Positions 1 to 6,274 of a stretch of 11,104 nt of DNA are shown piece after piece; position 1 is the stretch's first letter, and each line of letters opens with the position of its first letter. The DNA is from an uncultured Odoribacter sp. GTDB lineage: Bacteria; Bacteroidota; Bacteroidia; Bacteroidales; Marinifilaceae. Below the pieces are notes generated by a model. The model was not told the DNA's origin. It did not search any database and saw only the letters and a program-made list of their open reading frames with translations. The stretch is taken from contig UQJP01000047.1 of the NCBI GenBank assembly GCA_900541415.1, forward strand, positions 1 through 11,104, in the 5' to 3' direction. The position numbers were made by a program, and so were the translations under genes.

Positions 1-752
1 CCAGCCAGAAGGGTGGCGTGGGAAAATCCGTCTTTACGGTACTGCTGGCCAGTGTGCTGCATTACCGCAAAGGCCTGCGTGTGGCGGTTGTGGACTGTGA
101 CTACCCGCAGCACAGCATCGCCCTGATGCGTGAGAGGGACATGGAGAGTGTCATGAAAAATGACGACCTGAAGGTGAGCCTTTACCGGCAGCACGAGAGA
201 ATCCGGAAGCTTGCCTATCCGGTCATCAAAAGCGATCCGGAAAAGGCGGTGGAGGACCTGCGTCGTTATATGGACGAAAAGGGGGAAACTTTCGATATCG
301 TGCTTTTCGACCTTCCCGGAACGCTCCGCAGCGAGGGGGTGGTCTATACTGTTGCTGCGATGGACTACATTTTCATCCCGATCAAGGCGGACAACATCGT
401 CATGCAGAGTTCCCTGCAGTTTACCAAGGCTCTGGAAGAGGAGTTGGTCTCCAGGAAGAACTGCAACCTGAAAGGGACCTGGCTGTTCTGGAACATGGTG
501 GACAGGCGGGGGCGGAAGGATTTGTATGACGCCTGGAACCGGGTCATCGACAAGATGGGGCTGCGGCTGCTGTCCTCACACATTCCGAACACCCTCCGCT
601 ACAACAGGGAGGCGGCCCCTGTCTGCAAGGGTGTCTTCCGCTCCACGCTGTTTCCACCCGATCCCCGTCAGGAGAAAAGCTCCGGCCTTCCTGAACTGGT
701 GGAGGAGATATGCCGTACCATCGGCCTGGAGGAATCCGATACCGACCGGTAG
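1..752 (+). CDS. ParA/MinD-family ATPase, TraA-like, 5' end missing
   Basis: The gene enters from the left edge; the first complete codon is at position 3 and the true start lies outside. The visible protein opens at the nucleotide-binding loop: SQKGGVGKS is the deviant Walker A motif of ParA/MinD ATPases, including the signature first lysine. It is followed by VAVVDCDYPQHS (switch I/Walker A' region with Asp) and FDIVLFDLPGTL (Walker B-like strand). About 250 residues is the usual ParA length, so only a few N-terminal residues should be missing. The GTG at 18 falls inside the P-loop and cannot be the start. ParA homologues with this SQKGGVGKS opening occur as TraA in Bacteroides conjugative transposons, where they are thought to help transfer or element maintenance. 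The next genes here are an amidoligase and a small hypothetical, not the DUF3408-type genes I would expect after traA, so the name TraA is not certain. Confidence 0.85.
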   Translation, partial: SQKGGVGKSVFTVLLASVLHYRKGLRVAVVDCDYPQHSIALMRERDMESVMKNDDLKVSLYRQHERIRKLAYPVIKSDPEKAVEDLRRYMDEKGETFDIVLFDLPGTLRSEGVVYTVAAMDYIFIPIKADNIVMQSSLQFTKALEEELVSRKNCNLKGTWLFWNMVDRRGRKDLYDAWNRVIDKMGLRLLSSHIPNTLRYNREAAPVCKGVFRSTLFPPDPRQEKSSGLPELVEEICRTIGLEESDTDR

Positions 753-883
753 CGGATGTCAGGGTATAGACACCTTAAATAAGGAGTTTTAGCCTAAGAT
801 AAAGTAAGCTAATGGCATGATAATAAGGTTCTTATAATTACGACTTCTCCTGTAAAAGCATTACTTTAGTAAAGCGAAAAATA

Positions 884-890
884 AAGGAGG
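884..890 (+). promoter_or_regulatory. strong ribosome binding site before the amidoligase gene
   Basis: AAGGAGG lies nine bases upstream of the ATG at 900. A full Shine-Dalgarno sequence is unusual for Bacteroidales, where leaders are often AT-rich without one, and it fixes the start. The 147-base gap after the ParA gene (753-899) shows no clear TAnnTTTG promoter; TACTTTAG at about 862-869, in the small dyad TTACTTTAGTAA, is only a near match. Read-through from the ParA gene is equally possible. Confidence 0.6.
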
Positions 891-899
891 AAACAAGTA

Positions 900-1829
900 A
901 TGAACGAGCAAATCAGAAACATTTTAGTACAAGAAACGACAAAGACGAGCAAGATCCGGCAACTGTATCTTCTGGGTGTTCCCCGTGCGGAAATCGCGAG
1001 AATGGTGACCAACGGAAACTACGGCTTTGTAGTGAATGCCCTGCGCCGGATGAGGGAACGTGAGGGCGGTCCGAATGTTCAACCGTTGGCAGCCGCACCG
1101 GATTACACTTTCAACCGCAAGTTCGGTATCGAGATCGAGGCTTACAACTGCTCCCGTGAACGGCTCGCACGCGAGCTCAGGGAGGCCGATATCGAGGTTA
1201 CGGTGGAAAGTTACAACCATACCACCCGTCCGCATTGGAAACTCGTGACGGACAGCAGTATAAACGGAAACGACACCTTCGAGCTGGTCAGTCCGATCCT
1301 TGTCGGCGAAGCAGGGTTGCGGGAGCTGGAGAAGGTCTGCTGGGTGCTCGACCTGTGTGACATGAAAGTGAACGGGAGCTGCGGGCTTCACGTGCATATC
1401 GATGCCGCCGGTTTCAGCATGGAGACCTGGCGTAACCTGGCCCTGAGTTACAAACATCTGGAACCGGTCATCGACAAGTTCATGCCGGCATCCCGCAGGG
1501 ATAACTACTATTGCCGTGGACTGGGCCATGTCTCTGACGGGATGATACGTTCCGCCCGGACGGTGGACGATCTGAAAAGCAGGATCGGCAACCGTTACCA
1601 TAAGGTGAATCTCGAGGCCTACTCACGGCACAAGACGGTCGAGTTCCGCCAGCATTCGGGAACGACCAACTTCACAAAAATGCGTAACTGGGTGCTGTTT
1701 CTCCACAAATTGGTTACCTTTGCCACAAAGGGGCAGGTGCCTGCGGCCACCGCGCTCCAGGACATCCCCTTCCTGGATGGTGAACAGAAACTATATTATA
1801 AACTGAGAACTAAAAAATTATCGGCATGA
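900..1829 (+). CDS. amidoligase-family protein (COOH-NH2 ligase fold)
   Basis: This 309-residue protein has the core motifs of the glutamine-synthetase-like amidoligase family: FGIEIE (residues 75-80, acidic metal ligands), WKLVTDSSI (113-121), FELVSP (127-132), GLHVHID (162-168, two histidines) and EFRQHSGT in the C-terminal part. Family members are predicted to use ATP to join a carboxyl and an amino group, making or capping peptide-like bonds; the substrate here is unknown. Residues 12-55 look like a small helical, possibly helix-turn-helix, N-terminal extension (SKIRQLYLLGVPRAEIARMV) not needed for catalysis. The ATG at 900 is fixed by a strong Shine-Dalgarno. The stop overlaps the next start (ATGA), so the two proteins are probably translated together. 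Genes of this type are frequent passengers of Bacteroides mobile elements. Family assignment is firm; the biological role is not known. Confidence 0.85.
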   Translation: MNEQIRNILVQETTKTSKIRQLYLLGVPRAEIARMVTNGNYGFVVNALRRMREREGGPNVQPLAAAPDYTFNRKFGIEIEAYNCSRERLARELREADIEVTVESYNHTTRPHWKLVTDSSINGNDTFELVSPILVGEAGLRELEKVCWVLDLCDMKVNGSCGLHVHIDAAGFSMETWRNLALSYKHLEPVIDKFMPASRRDNYYCRGLGHVSDGMIRSARTVDDLKSRIGNRYHKVNLEAYSRHKTVEFRQHSGTTNFTKMRNWVLFLHKLVTFATKGQVPAATALQDIPFLDGEQKLYYKLRTKKLSA

Positions 1830-2059
1830 ACAGGCATATGTATATTTTGGCGGATGGCGGCAGGATTACCGCCTCCGACCCTTCCGAGTTTGTACGTCTC
1901 CTGCGTGAGGGCAGCTGGTTTGACAGCGGGTGCACCGATAAGGAGTACATGGTGAATTTCTCCAACCGTTACCATGAACTGCACGGGGTGACGGTGAGGA
2001 CCGACACGCCGGAGCATTTCATGGACGACCTGAAAAAGTACGGTTACATCAAGGGTTGA
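1826..2059 (+). CDS. conserved-looking hypothetical protein, amidoligase partner
   Basis: This is a 77-residue protein I cannot assign to a named family. Its ATG overlaps the amidoligase stop in an ATGA arrangement, which supports real translation and a linked function. It is mixed alpha/beta in character, soluble, without a signal peptide or membrane segment, and contains MYILADGGRIT near the start and an acidic-aromatic C-terminal half ending in DDLKKYGYIKG. Base composition matches the GC-rich upstream genes, and a rho-independent terminator follows about 28 bases after the stop, so it is the last gene of the rightward operon. It could be a substrate, adaptor or regulator of the amidoligase; nothing in the sequence decides between these. 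Confidence 0.7.
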   Translation: MNRHMYILADGGRITASDPSEFVRLLREGSWFDSGCTDKEYMVNFSNRYHELHGVTVRTDTPEHFMDDLKKYGYIKG

Positions 2060-2086
2060 GAGAGCCCGTTCCTTTATTGTTACGTT

Positions 2087-2124
2087 CCCTGCCGGTTCAT
2101 TCATCTCCGGTGGGGATTTTTTTC
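2087..2124 (+). terminator. rho-independent terminator of the rightward operon
   Basis: A stem CCC-TG-CCGG (2087-2095) pairs with CCGG-T-GGG (2107-2114) across an 11-base loop and is followed by a long T tract (2117-2130, interrupted once). It sits just after the 77-residue gene and ends transcription before the AT-rich spacer. Confidence 0.65.
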
Positions 2125-2529
2125 TTTTTTCACAGTATCTGATCTCCGTCGTATCCTGTTTTCCGGAGACTGGTTTCACGGCCTCCTTCCGCAATCATTT
2201 TTTCTTTTCACCGCCCCTCCGCGATAACAAAAACTGGCTATCCATGATAATATAATACATGACAGGGGATTTAAAGGTGTTCCGCCTGTTATCTAGTATC
2301 ATTATATCCCCAAAAGAGAAGCGGATCAGGAGGGGGATACCGCCAAATTTGAAGAAGATCCCCAAAAAGAAAAATGTAGAGTATCTATTTTGAATATTAT
2401 TATGATTGATAATCAGAAGAATAAGTTAATGTTGTCTTTGCGATACAGGGAATTAAGATTTGCGATATAGACGTTTTTTATCCAATTTGACAAGCCGTTG
2501 TATTTTTATTTGTATTTTTGTCTGTAGTC
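2125..2529. other. gene-free AT-rich spacer
   Basis: I find no convincing gene in this stretch. It contains the long imperfect inverted repeat at 2246-2308 and two copies of TTTGCGATA (2437-2445 and 2459-2467), 22 bases apart. An open frame running into the insertion sequence at 2460-2672 has only a TTG start and low-complexity Phe/Ile/Cys content. Joining the two flanks of the insertion sequence gives only about 54 codons without an ATG. A promoter-like pair (TTTG at 2486, TATTTTTG at 2513-2520) is spaced 23 bases apart, too far for the Bacteroides consensus. Confidence 0.5.
2246..2308. repeat. long imperfect inverted repeat
   Basis: GATAATATAATACATGACAGG (2246-2266, written with its 21st base) is matched by the reverse complement of 2285-2308, which reads GATATAATGATAC then TAGATAACAGG, with small gaps. 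The arms enclose GGGATTTAAAGGTGTTCCG. It is too imperfect and lacks a T tract for a terminator, and resembles a recombination, transfer or protein-binding site, or the remnant end of another element. Confidence 0.4.
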
Positions 2530-2538
2530 GTAAGAAGT
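2530..2538. repeat. left target-site duplication GTAAGAAGT
   Basis: GTAAGAAGT immediately precedes the left inverted repeat and recurs exactly at 4072-4080 after the right one. Nine bases fits the short duplications made by ISAs1-family elements. Confidence 0.85.
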
Positions 2539-2557
2539 CACGGCTTTTTCATTTAAG
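2539..2557. repeat. left terminal inverted repeat of the IS
   Basis: CACGGCTTTTTCATTTAAG, a perfect 19-base inverted match to 4053-4071. It lies on the 3' side of the transposase gene. Confidence 0.9.
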
Positions 2558-2584
2558 CTTTGAATTGGGCGTACCATTCCCATA

Positions 2585-2605
2585 CCCATGCCAATGCGGC
2601 ATGGG
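2585..2605. repeat. hairpin downstream of the transposase gene
   Basis: CCCATGCC (2585-2592) and GGCATGGG (2598-2605) form a perfect 8-bp stem around a 5-base loop, next to a second small dyad (TACCA/TGGTA, 2612-2625). Neither is followed by a T tract on the minus strand, so a transcript-end or stability structure is possible but not shown. Confidence 0.45.
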
Positions 2606-2662
2606 CGGAAATACCATTATTGGTAATCAATGCGTTACGAATATATCAAATCTGAATTTTTC

Positions 2663-3793
2663 TCATTTTTGAGCCAGAAAATGCAACACGTTAGTGAAGC
2701 TTACCGCCAGCTCCCTTATTATCTGCGCCGTTCCCTTTTGCTTATCTGATATTTTTTTCCTTCTGTTCTTCCAAACGGCAATCAGTGCCAACACCATCCT
2801 TTGAATTGTATCCAGGTTCCTAGCCGCTCGTTCAGCCTTACGCTTTATGCTGTCCTGGCGGAGGTTGCGGTCAAGATCCCAGTGCATGCTTTCAATAGCC
2901 CAATGCTGTTTGGTTATCTGACTAAGCCGCTCTGCACTGCTATCCAGGCTTGAAATATACAGTCGCTGTTCAGACGTACTTCTGCCATCAGACTTTTTCT
3001 CCGTAGATGTGAGTATTTCTATAACTGTCAAATTTCCATTCCATTTCTCCCTGTCGGCAATCAGTTCTTCCCCACGGAATATACGGCATACCCTTGACTC
3101 AATCCTGCCGTGTTCCAAGTATGGACCTTCCTTGTAGATATCAGTTGGGGTGGTGGCTTTTATAGAGTCTTCAAGCCCATAGCGCAAAGATCTTTGATTC
3201 GCCTTGAGTTCGATCACGAAGTCGCCTCCTTTACCTCTAATCTTGTCTATTATCCCCTTTTGGCATGACATGGCATCTGCTGTGACGACACATCCTGACA
3301 CATCTAGTTTATCCAATAGTCGGGGCACGGATTTGATTTCATTACTTTTCTCTTTGCAAACATCAGTAGCCAAAGTAAAGCTGGAACGGAGTGAATATGC
3401 AGAGACGATATTAGGGTTGCGTCCGTTGTCGTACAAGGTACCTCGCATGGCCTTGCCAACAATACAAATGATGTCAGTTGCCGAAGCGGATATTTCCTTG
3501 CGGAAAACCTCTGCAAAAGCAGACATTCGATCAGCCATCTTTTCATCGTCGATGCTTTGAAACACACGGCAGAGCGTAGCTTCTGAGGGTAACCCATACG
3601 GAAATAACCCTTTCGACTGCAGGCGTTTCAAGTGACGTTTGCCAAATTGAAGTATTTCAGCTCTGGTAATACACTTGCTGAGTCTGCCCAATATTACGAG
3701 CATGAGTATATCTTCAAGTTTGTGTTTGAAGTTTCCTCTGCTTGTTCTGCGGTATTCAGGGACTGAGGATACAAATTTTCTCAAATGAGTCAT
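2663..3793 (-). CDS. ISAs1-family DDE transposase, probably catalytically damaged
   Basis: The 376-residue protein has the layout of ISAs1 (H-repeat-like) transposases: an N-terminal helical domain with LEDILMLVILGRL and LPSEATLCRVF, then the RNase H-like core. Family landmarks visible are GKAMRG (113-118), EKSNEIKSVPRLLDKL (148-163), VVTADAMSCQK (169-179, second catalytic Asp at 173), FVIELKANQ, and HWAIESMHWDLD (297-308, catalytic Glu at 301). The first catalytic Asp, normally in an I-D-G-K motif, is replaced: the sequence reads ICIVGKAMRG, with Val112 encoded by GTT at 3458-3460, one base from GAT. The frame is otherwise intact. I chose the ATG at 3793 because the family similarity starts there; an open extension to 3922 is hydrophobic and crosses the hairpin at 3899-3940. 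Confidence 0.85.
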   Translation of the reverse strand: MTHLRKFVSSVPEYRRTSRGNFKHKLEDILMLVILGRLSKCITRAEILQFGKRHLKRLQSKGLFPYGLPSEATLCRVFQSIDDEKMADRMSAFAEVFRKEISASATDIICIVGKAMRGTLYDNGRNPNIVSAYSLRSSFTLATDVCKEKSNEIKSVPRLLDKLDVSGCVVTADAMSCQKGIIDKIRGKGGDFVIELKANQRSLRYGLEDSIKATTPTDIYKEGPYLEHGRIESRVCRIFRGEELIADREKWNGNLTVIEILTSTEKKSDGRSTSEQRLYISSLDSSAERLSQITKQHWAIESMHWDLDRNLRQDSIKRKAERAARNLDTIQRMVLALIAVWKNRRKKISDKQKGTAQIIRELAVSFTNVLHFLAQK

Positions 3794-3898
3794 GATGCTG
3801 CCACGAAGACAGTCAAGGTGTTTCTTTTTTAGTAATATTGCGTATAAAAAGTTGTATATCAACGAAATAAATCGTATTTTTGCTATTGCAAAAACAAA

Positions 3899-3940
3899 GG
3901 CGGAAGACAATATCAACATCATATTCTATTGAATTCCGCC
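3899..3940 (-). terminator. terminator-like hairpin guarding the transposase gene
   Basis: GGCGGAA (3899-3905) and TTCCGCC (3934-3940) are perfect complements separated by 28 bases. Read on the minus strand the stem is followed by TTTGTTTTTG. It lies inside the insertion sequence, about 105 bases upstream of the transposase start, where it could block transcription entering from outside. The loop is long, so the assignment is moderate. Confidence 0.4.
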
Positions 3941-4052
3941 TATAAAAAAAATAAAAATGAACGATAAGAAGAAACACCTAAGGCGGTGCTTCCGCATCGC
4001 TGTGCACGAATATAAGCATTTTTACTACAATTACAAGCGATGAACAATATTT

Positions 4053-4071
4053 CTTAAATGAAAAAGCCGTG
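4053..4071. repeat. right terminal inverted repeat of the IS
   Basis: CTTAAATGAAAAAGCCGTG, the exact reverse complement of 2539-2557. It lies on the 5' side of the transposase gene. Confidence 0.9.
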
Positions 4072-4080
4072 GTAAGAAGT
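4072..4080. repeat. right target-site duplication GTAAGAAGT
   Basis: Exact copy of 2530-2538, directly abutting the right inverted repeat. Confidence 0.85.
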
Positions 4081-4181
4081 TACGAAAAGAGTGTAATTTG
4101 TTGGAAATGAGCATAAGTTTATTACTCATAATAGTAATAGGTTACGATTAAGTTAGTTATCTGCTGCATTATTTTTCTGTA

Positions 4182-4218
4182 CGTTGCGTAACCTTCAAAG
4201 AACTCTTCAAACGCAACG
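4182..4218. repeat. 8-bp inverted repeat enclosing a CTTCAA direct repeat
   Basis: CGTTGCGT (4182-4189) and ACGCAACG (4211-4218) are perfect inverted copies. The 21-base interval holds CTTCAA twice (4193-4198 and 4204-4209, 11 bases apart). The pattern is reminiscent of a recombinase or regulator site; it has no T tract. No gene is visible between 4081 and 4306. Confidence 0.4.
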
Positions 4219-4225
4219 ATAAGAC

Positions 4226-4270
4226 AAAAATCGGAATTATAGAATAAGTTTTTCTATATTTTCCCGATTA
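4226..4270 (-). terminator. terminator of the leftward xre-to-vsr operon
   Basis: On the minus strand AATCGG (4269-4264) pairs with CCGATT (4234-4229), and inside it TATAGAA (4258-4252) pairs with TTCTATA (4244-4238) around a 7-base loop. The structure is followed by a run of five T's (complement of 4226-4230, overlapping the stem). It lies about 37 bases after the vsr stop, the expected end of the five-gene transcript. Confidence 0.6.
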
Positions 4271-4306
4271 ATGCATTTATATTTTAGATTTAATATCTCG
4301 TGATTA

Positions 4307-4723
4307 TTATTGTTTAATATCCTCCAGTAGCTTATTAAGTATTTTTGTCCTATTATCAATCTTACTAATTTCACATTGCCATATAATTATAACTTTCCAG
4401 CCGAGTTTTACAAGTAAATCGGAATTTTTGGCATCTCGCGATTTGTTGTTTGATATTTTTTCCTTCCAGAAATCTGTATTTGAGGATGGTAATTTTCCCT
4501 TTTTGCAATTATGCCCATGCCAAAAACATCCGTTCACAAATATTATTGTTTTATATTTAGGCAAAACTATATCAGGTTTACCCGGCAATGTTTTGACATT
4601 AATACGATATCTGAATCCTTTTGAAAATAAGAACTTACGAACTAAAATTTCCGGTTTAGTGTCTTTACTTGATATTTTTGACATTATATCCGATCTTTTA
4701 GTTTGAGAAAAAATATCTGACAT
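4307..4723 (-). CDS. vsr: Vsr (very short patch repair) endonuclease
   Basis: This 138-residue protein matches the Vsr family throughout. Vsr nicks DNA at T:G mismatches produced when 5-methylcytosine deaminates. The residues align without shift to E. coli Vsr numbering: Glu25 (KPEI), catalytic Asp51 (GKPDIVL), Cys66-Phe67-Trp68-His69 and His71 and Cys73 (GCFWHGHNC), Asp97 (SRD) and Cys117 (IWQCEI). The mismatch-intercalating aromatics, the catalytic Asp and His69, and the zinc ligands (Cys66, His71, Cys73, Cys117) are therefore all present. Positions 63-64 are Val-Asn in place of E. coli Thr-His. The gene starts 8 bases after the stop of the receiver-domain gene and is last in the operon. 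Repair of deaminated sites made by the methyltransferase of the same operon is the simplest role; acting as the nuclease of a restriction system is an alternative, since no other nuclease is evident. Confidence 0.93.
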   Translation of the reverse strand: MSDIFSQTKRSDIMSKISSKDTKPEILVRKFLFSKGFRYRINVKTLPGKPDIVLPKYKTIIFVNGCFWHGHNCKKGKLPSSNTDFWKEKISNNKSRDAKNSDLLVKLGWKVIIIWQCEISKIDNRTKILNKLLEDIKQ

Positions 4724-4731
4724 AGCCTATA

Positions 4732-6270
4732 TTATTGCTTTGCGATAAGTCTTAACCATTCGGATTCATTCAATCCTACGCGAGACAGTTGTGCACAGTA
4801 ACTGTTTAAAATACGTTGTGCTTGCATTTCTTTTAAGTCTACCACCCACTCATAAGTTTCTCCATAGGAAGAATAGAATACATATTTGTCCTCCTTTTTT
4901 GATGCTTGAATAATTGTAGCACCTTCTTTTGGCTTGAATTTCACTGTTTTTATTGCAAATGAAGATTTATTTGGAAATAATTTCAATTCATTATTCACAA
5001 TTAACGGATATTCGCCTTTTTCTTCTAAAGGTAAAAATAAGAATCGTCTTTCCTCCTTAATTCTCACCGAATCGCATCTTTGTTGAATACAAACATAATA
5101 CTTGTCTACAGATTTTATAACTGTTCCAAGTGTTAATATCGGAGCCCCAATAGCAGGTTGAAATATATTTTTATGATGCGTCAAAATGGCAAAATCTACA
5201 TTCGATTTATTCACATCGATACCATCATATGCAAATAACTCTATGGTATGCGATTGTAATTTCCCCTCGTCTTTATTTGACATATCTTTTCCTGAAGCTT
5301 CTGTATATTTATCTTTAAGTCGAGGTTGCTCGGAACTAAACATTTTTTTTAAAAGGTCTTTCGATTTGCCAATAGACACTCCATTTATACTTATCGTTTC
5401 GTCTGTAATACGGTTTTCAATCCAGTTATCAACCCAATCCTTTGTATCAATATCTGTTGTCTCCAATAATTCCGAAATAGCTTCGCCAAATAATTTTATT
5501 AATAGTTGCTTGGATTCGAATGTGTTTTCCAATAATATTTTGTGCCCGAGATATGCCGGATCTAATTTGGGAGAAAAGACGCTTAACATTCTGGATGTAT
5601 TATTCCTTATTGCCGATATTGAAGATAAAGCAAAATTCGATAACAAACCGTTGGTCATGTCTGCAAATTCTTCAACAATCAAAGTCGGAAGGCTTTCATA
5701 CGATACTATTTTATCTTTCAATTCCGGATTATGTGCAAATTGAGTTTCCGAATTTTGTTTTTTAGCTCTAACTAATATCTTAGAATTTAAAGATTGAATA
5801 ACGCAATCTCCTTTATGAAAAGAATGCTGATCCACTTTCTGATATATACTGTTCGTAATTTCAAATAAATCCGTTTCTCCAGTATACACAATTAACAGTT
5901 TCAACATCCCAGTTTGTGATAATAAATCAGATATCAATTTTAATGTAAACTCTCCGCGCGGATCGTCATTATCTGCATCTGCATCGGGATCTTCAACTTG
6001 GTTCTCCTCCTTTTCTATATCTAAATACCAATCTAAAATGACAACATCTGCTTTATTTAGTATAGTATTGTAACTATTAACATCAGAAATGGATTTGGGT
6101 GCATATACAGCACAGATTTTTCCAGATTGTGCAAATACATTCGATACATCTAATGCGCTAAATGCATTGTTAGTCATATCATTCTTATATGCTTTGTCAT
6201 CAATAAAAACAATATTTTGTATAAAGTTGTTTGCAATTTCTTTCGATTGCTCAATAAATCTGTCTGCCAT
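4732..6270 (-). CDS. response-regulator-like receiver domain protein with large C-terminal region
   Basis: The 512-residue protein begins with a receiver-like domain: NIVFIDD (19-25, paired acidic residues), VVILDWYL (76-83, phosphoacceptor-like Asp80), and LLIVYTGE (125-132, the conserved Thr/Ser position at 130). A very acidic loop (about 86-104, including DPDADADNDD) is inserted after the Asp80 strand. The remaining 370 residues are not a known DNA-binding output domain that I recognise: a helical middle (about 200-340) is followed by a beta-rich part with TLGTVIKSVDKYYVCIQQ and RRFLFLPL (about 400-445). I chose the ATG at 6270 because it lies 4 bases after the stop of the GHKL ATPase gene; an extension to 6354 would overlap that gene by 80 bases. 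The pairing with a kinase-like ATPase suggests a signalling partner. Effector activity, if any, would be in the C-terminal part. Confidence 0.75.
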   Translation of the reverse strand: MADRFIEQSKEIANNFIQNIVFIDDKAYKNDMTNNAFSALDVSNVFAQSGKICAVYAPKSISDVNSYNTILNKADVVILDWYLDIEKEENQVEDPDADADNDDPRGEFTLKLISDLLSQTGMLKLLIVYTGETDLFEITNSIYQKVDQHSFHKGDCVIQSLNSKILVRAKKQNSETQFAHNPELKDKIVSYESLPTLIVEEFADMTNGLLSNFALSSISAIRNNTSRMLSVFSPKLDPAYLGHKILLENTFESKQLLIKLFGEAISELLETTDIDTKDWVDNWIENRITDETISINGVSIGKSKDLLKKMFSSEQPRLKDKYTEASGKDMSNKDEGKLQSHTIELFAYDGIDVNKSNVDFAILTHHKNIFQPAIGAPILTLGTVIKSVDKYYVCIQQRCDSVRIKEERRFLFLPLEEKGEYPLIVNNELKLFPNKSSFAIKTVKFKPKEGATIIQASKKEDKYVFYSSYGETYEWVVDLKEMQAQRILNSYCAQLSRVGLNESEWLRLIAKQ

Positions 6271-6274
6271 ATTT

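Larger units (their letters stand above)
2539..4071 (-). mobile_element. complete ISAs1-family insertion sequence (1533 bp)
   Basis: The element is bounded by perfect 19-bp inverted repeats, CACGGCTTTTTCATTTAAG at 2539-2557 and its reverse complement at 4053-4071, and flanked by the 9-bp direct repeat GTAAGAAGT. The single transposase gene runs on the minus strand. Intact ends and an exact target duplication show a simple insertion, probably not ancient, into the spacer between the rightward backbone genes and the leftward defence-like operon. Around 100 bases with two hairpins follow the transposase gene (8-bp stem at 2585-2605, 5-bp stem at 2612-2625), and 278 bases precede it. I cannot assign a named IS from memory. 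The catalytic defect described for the transposase suggests this copy cannot move without help. Confidence 0.9.

Noticed and set aside
924..1601. Long open frame on the minus strand
   Set aside because: It lies wholly opposite the amidoligase gene, whose motifs and ribosome binding site are clear. GC-rich codon bias produces such antisense frames.
1796..2194. 132-codon minus-strand open frame
   Set aside because: It overlaps the 77-residue gene antisense and crosses the terminator at 2087-2124; no recognisable features.
2486..2520. Promoter-like TTTG and TATTTTTG pair on the plus strand
   Set aside because: Spacing is 23 bases rather than about 19-21, and it points into the IS with no gene downstream.
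2460..2672. 70-codon open frame entering the insertion sequence
   Set aside because: TTG start, low-complexity content, and more than half is IS sequence. The rebuilt pre-insertion frame has no ATG and is only about 54 codons.
3794..3922. 43-residue N-terminal extension of the transposase
   Set aside because: Family similarity starts at the ATG at 3793; the extension is hydrophobic and runs into the terminator-like hairpin.
5186..5743. 185-codon plus-strand open frame
   Set aside because: Antisense to the receiver-domain gene, Ser/Asn/Phe-rich shadow translation without motifs.
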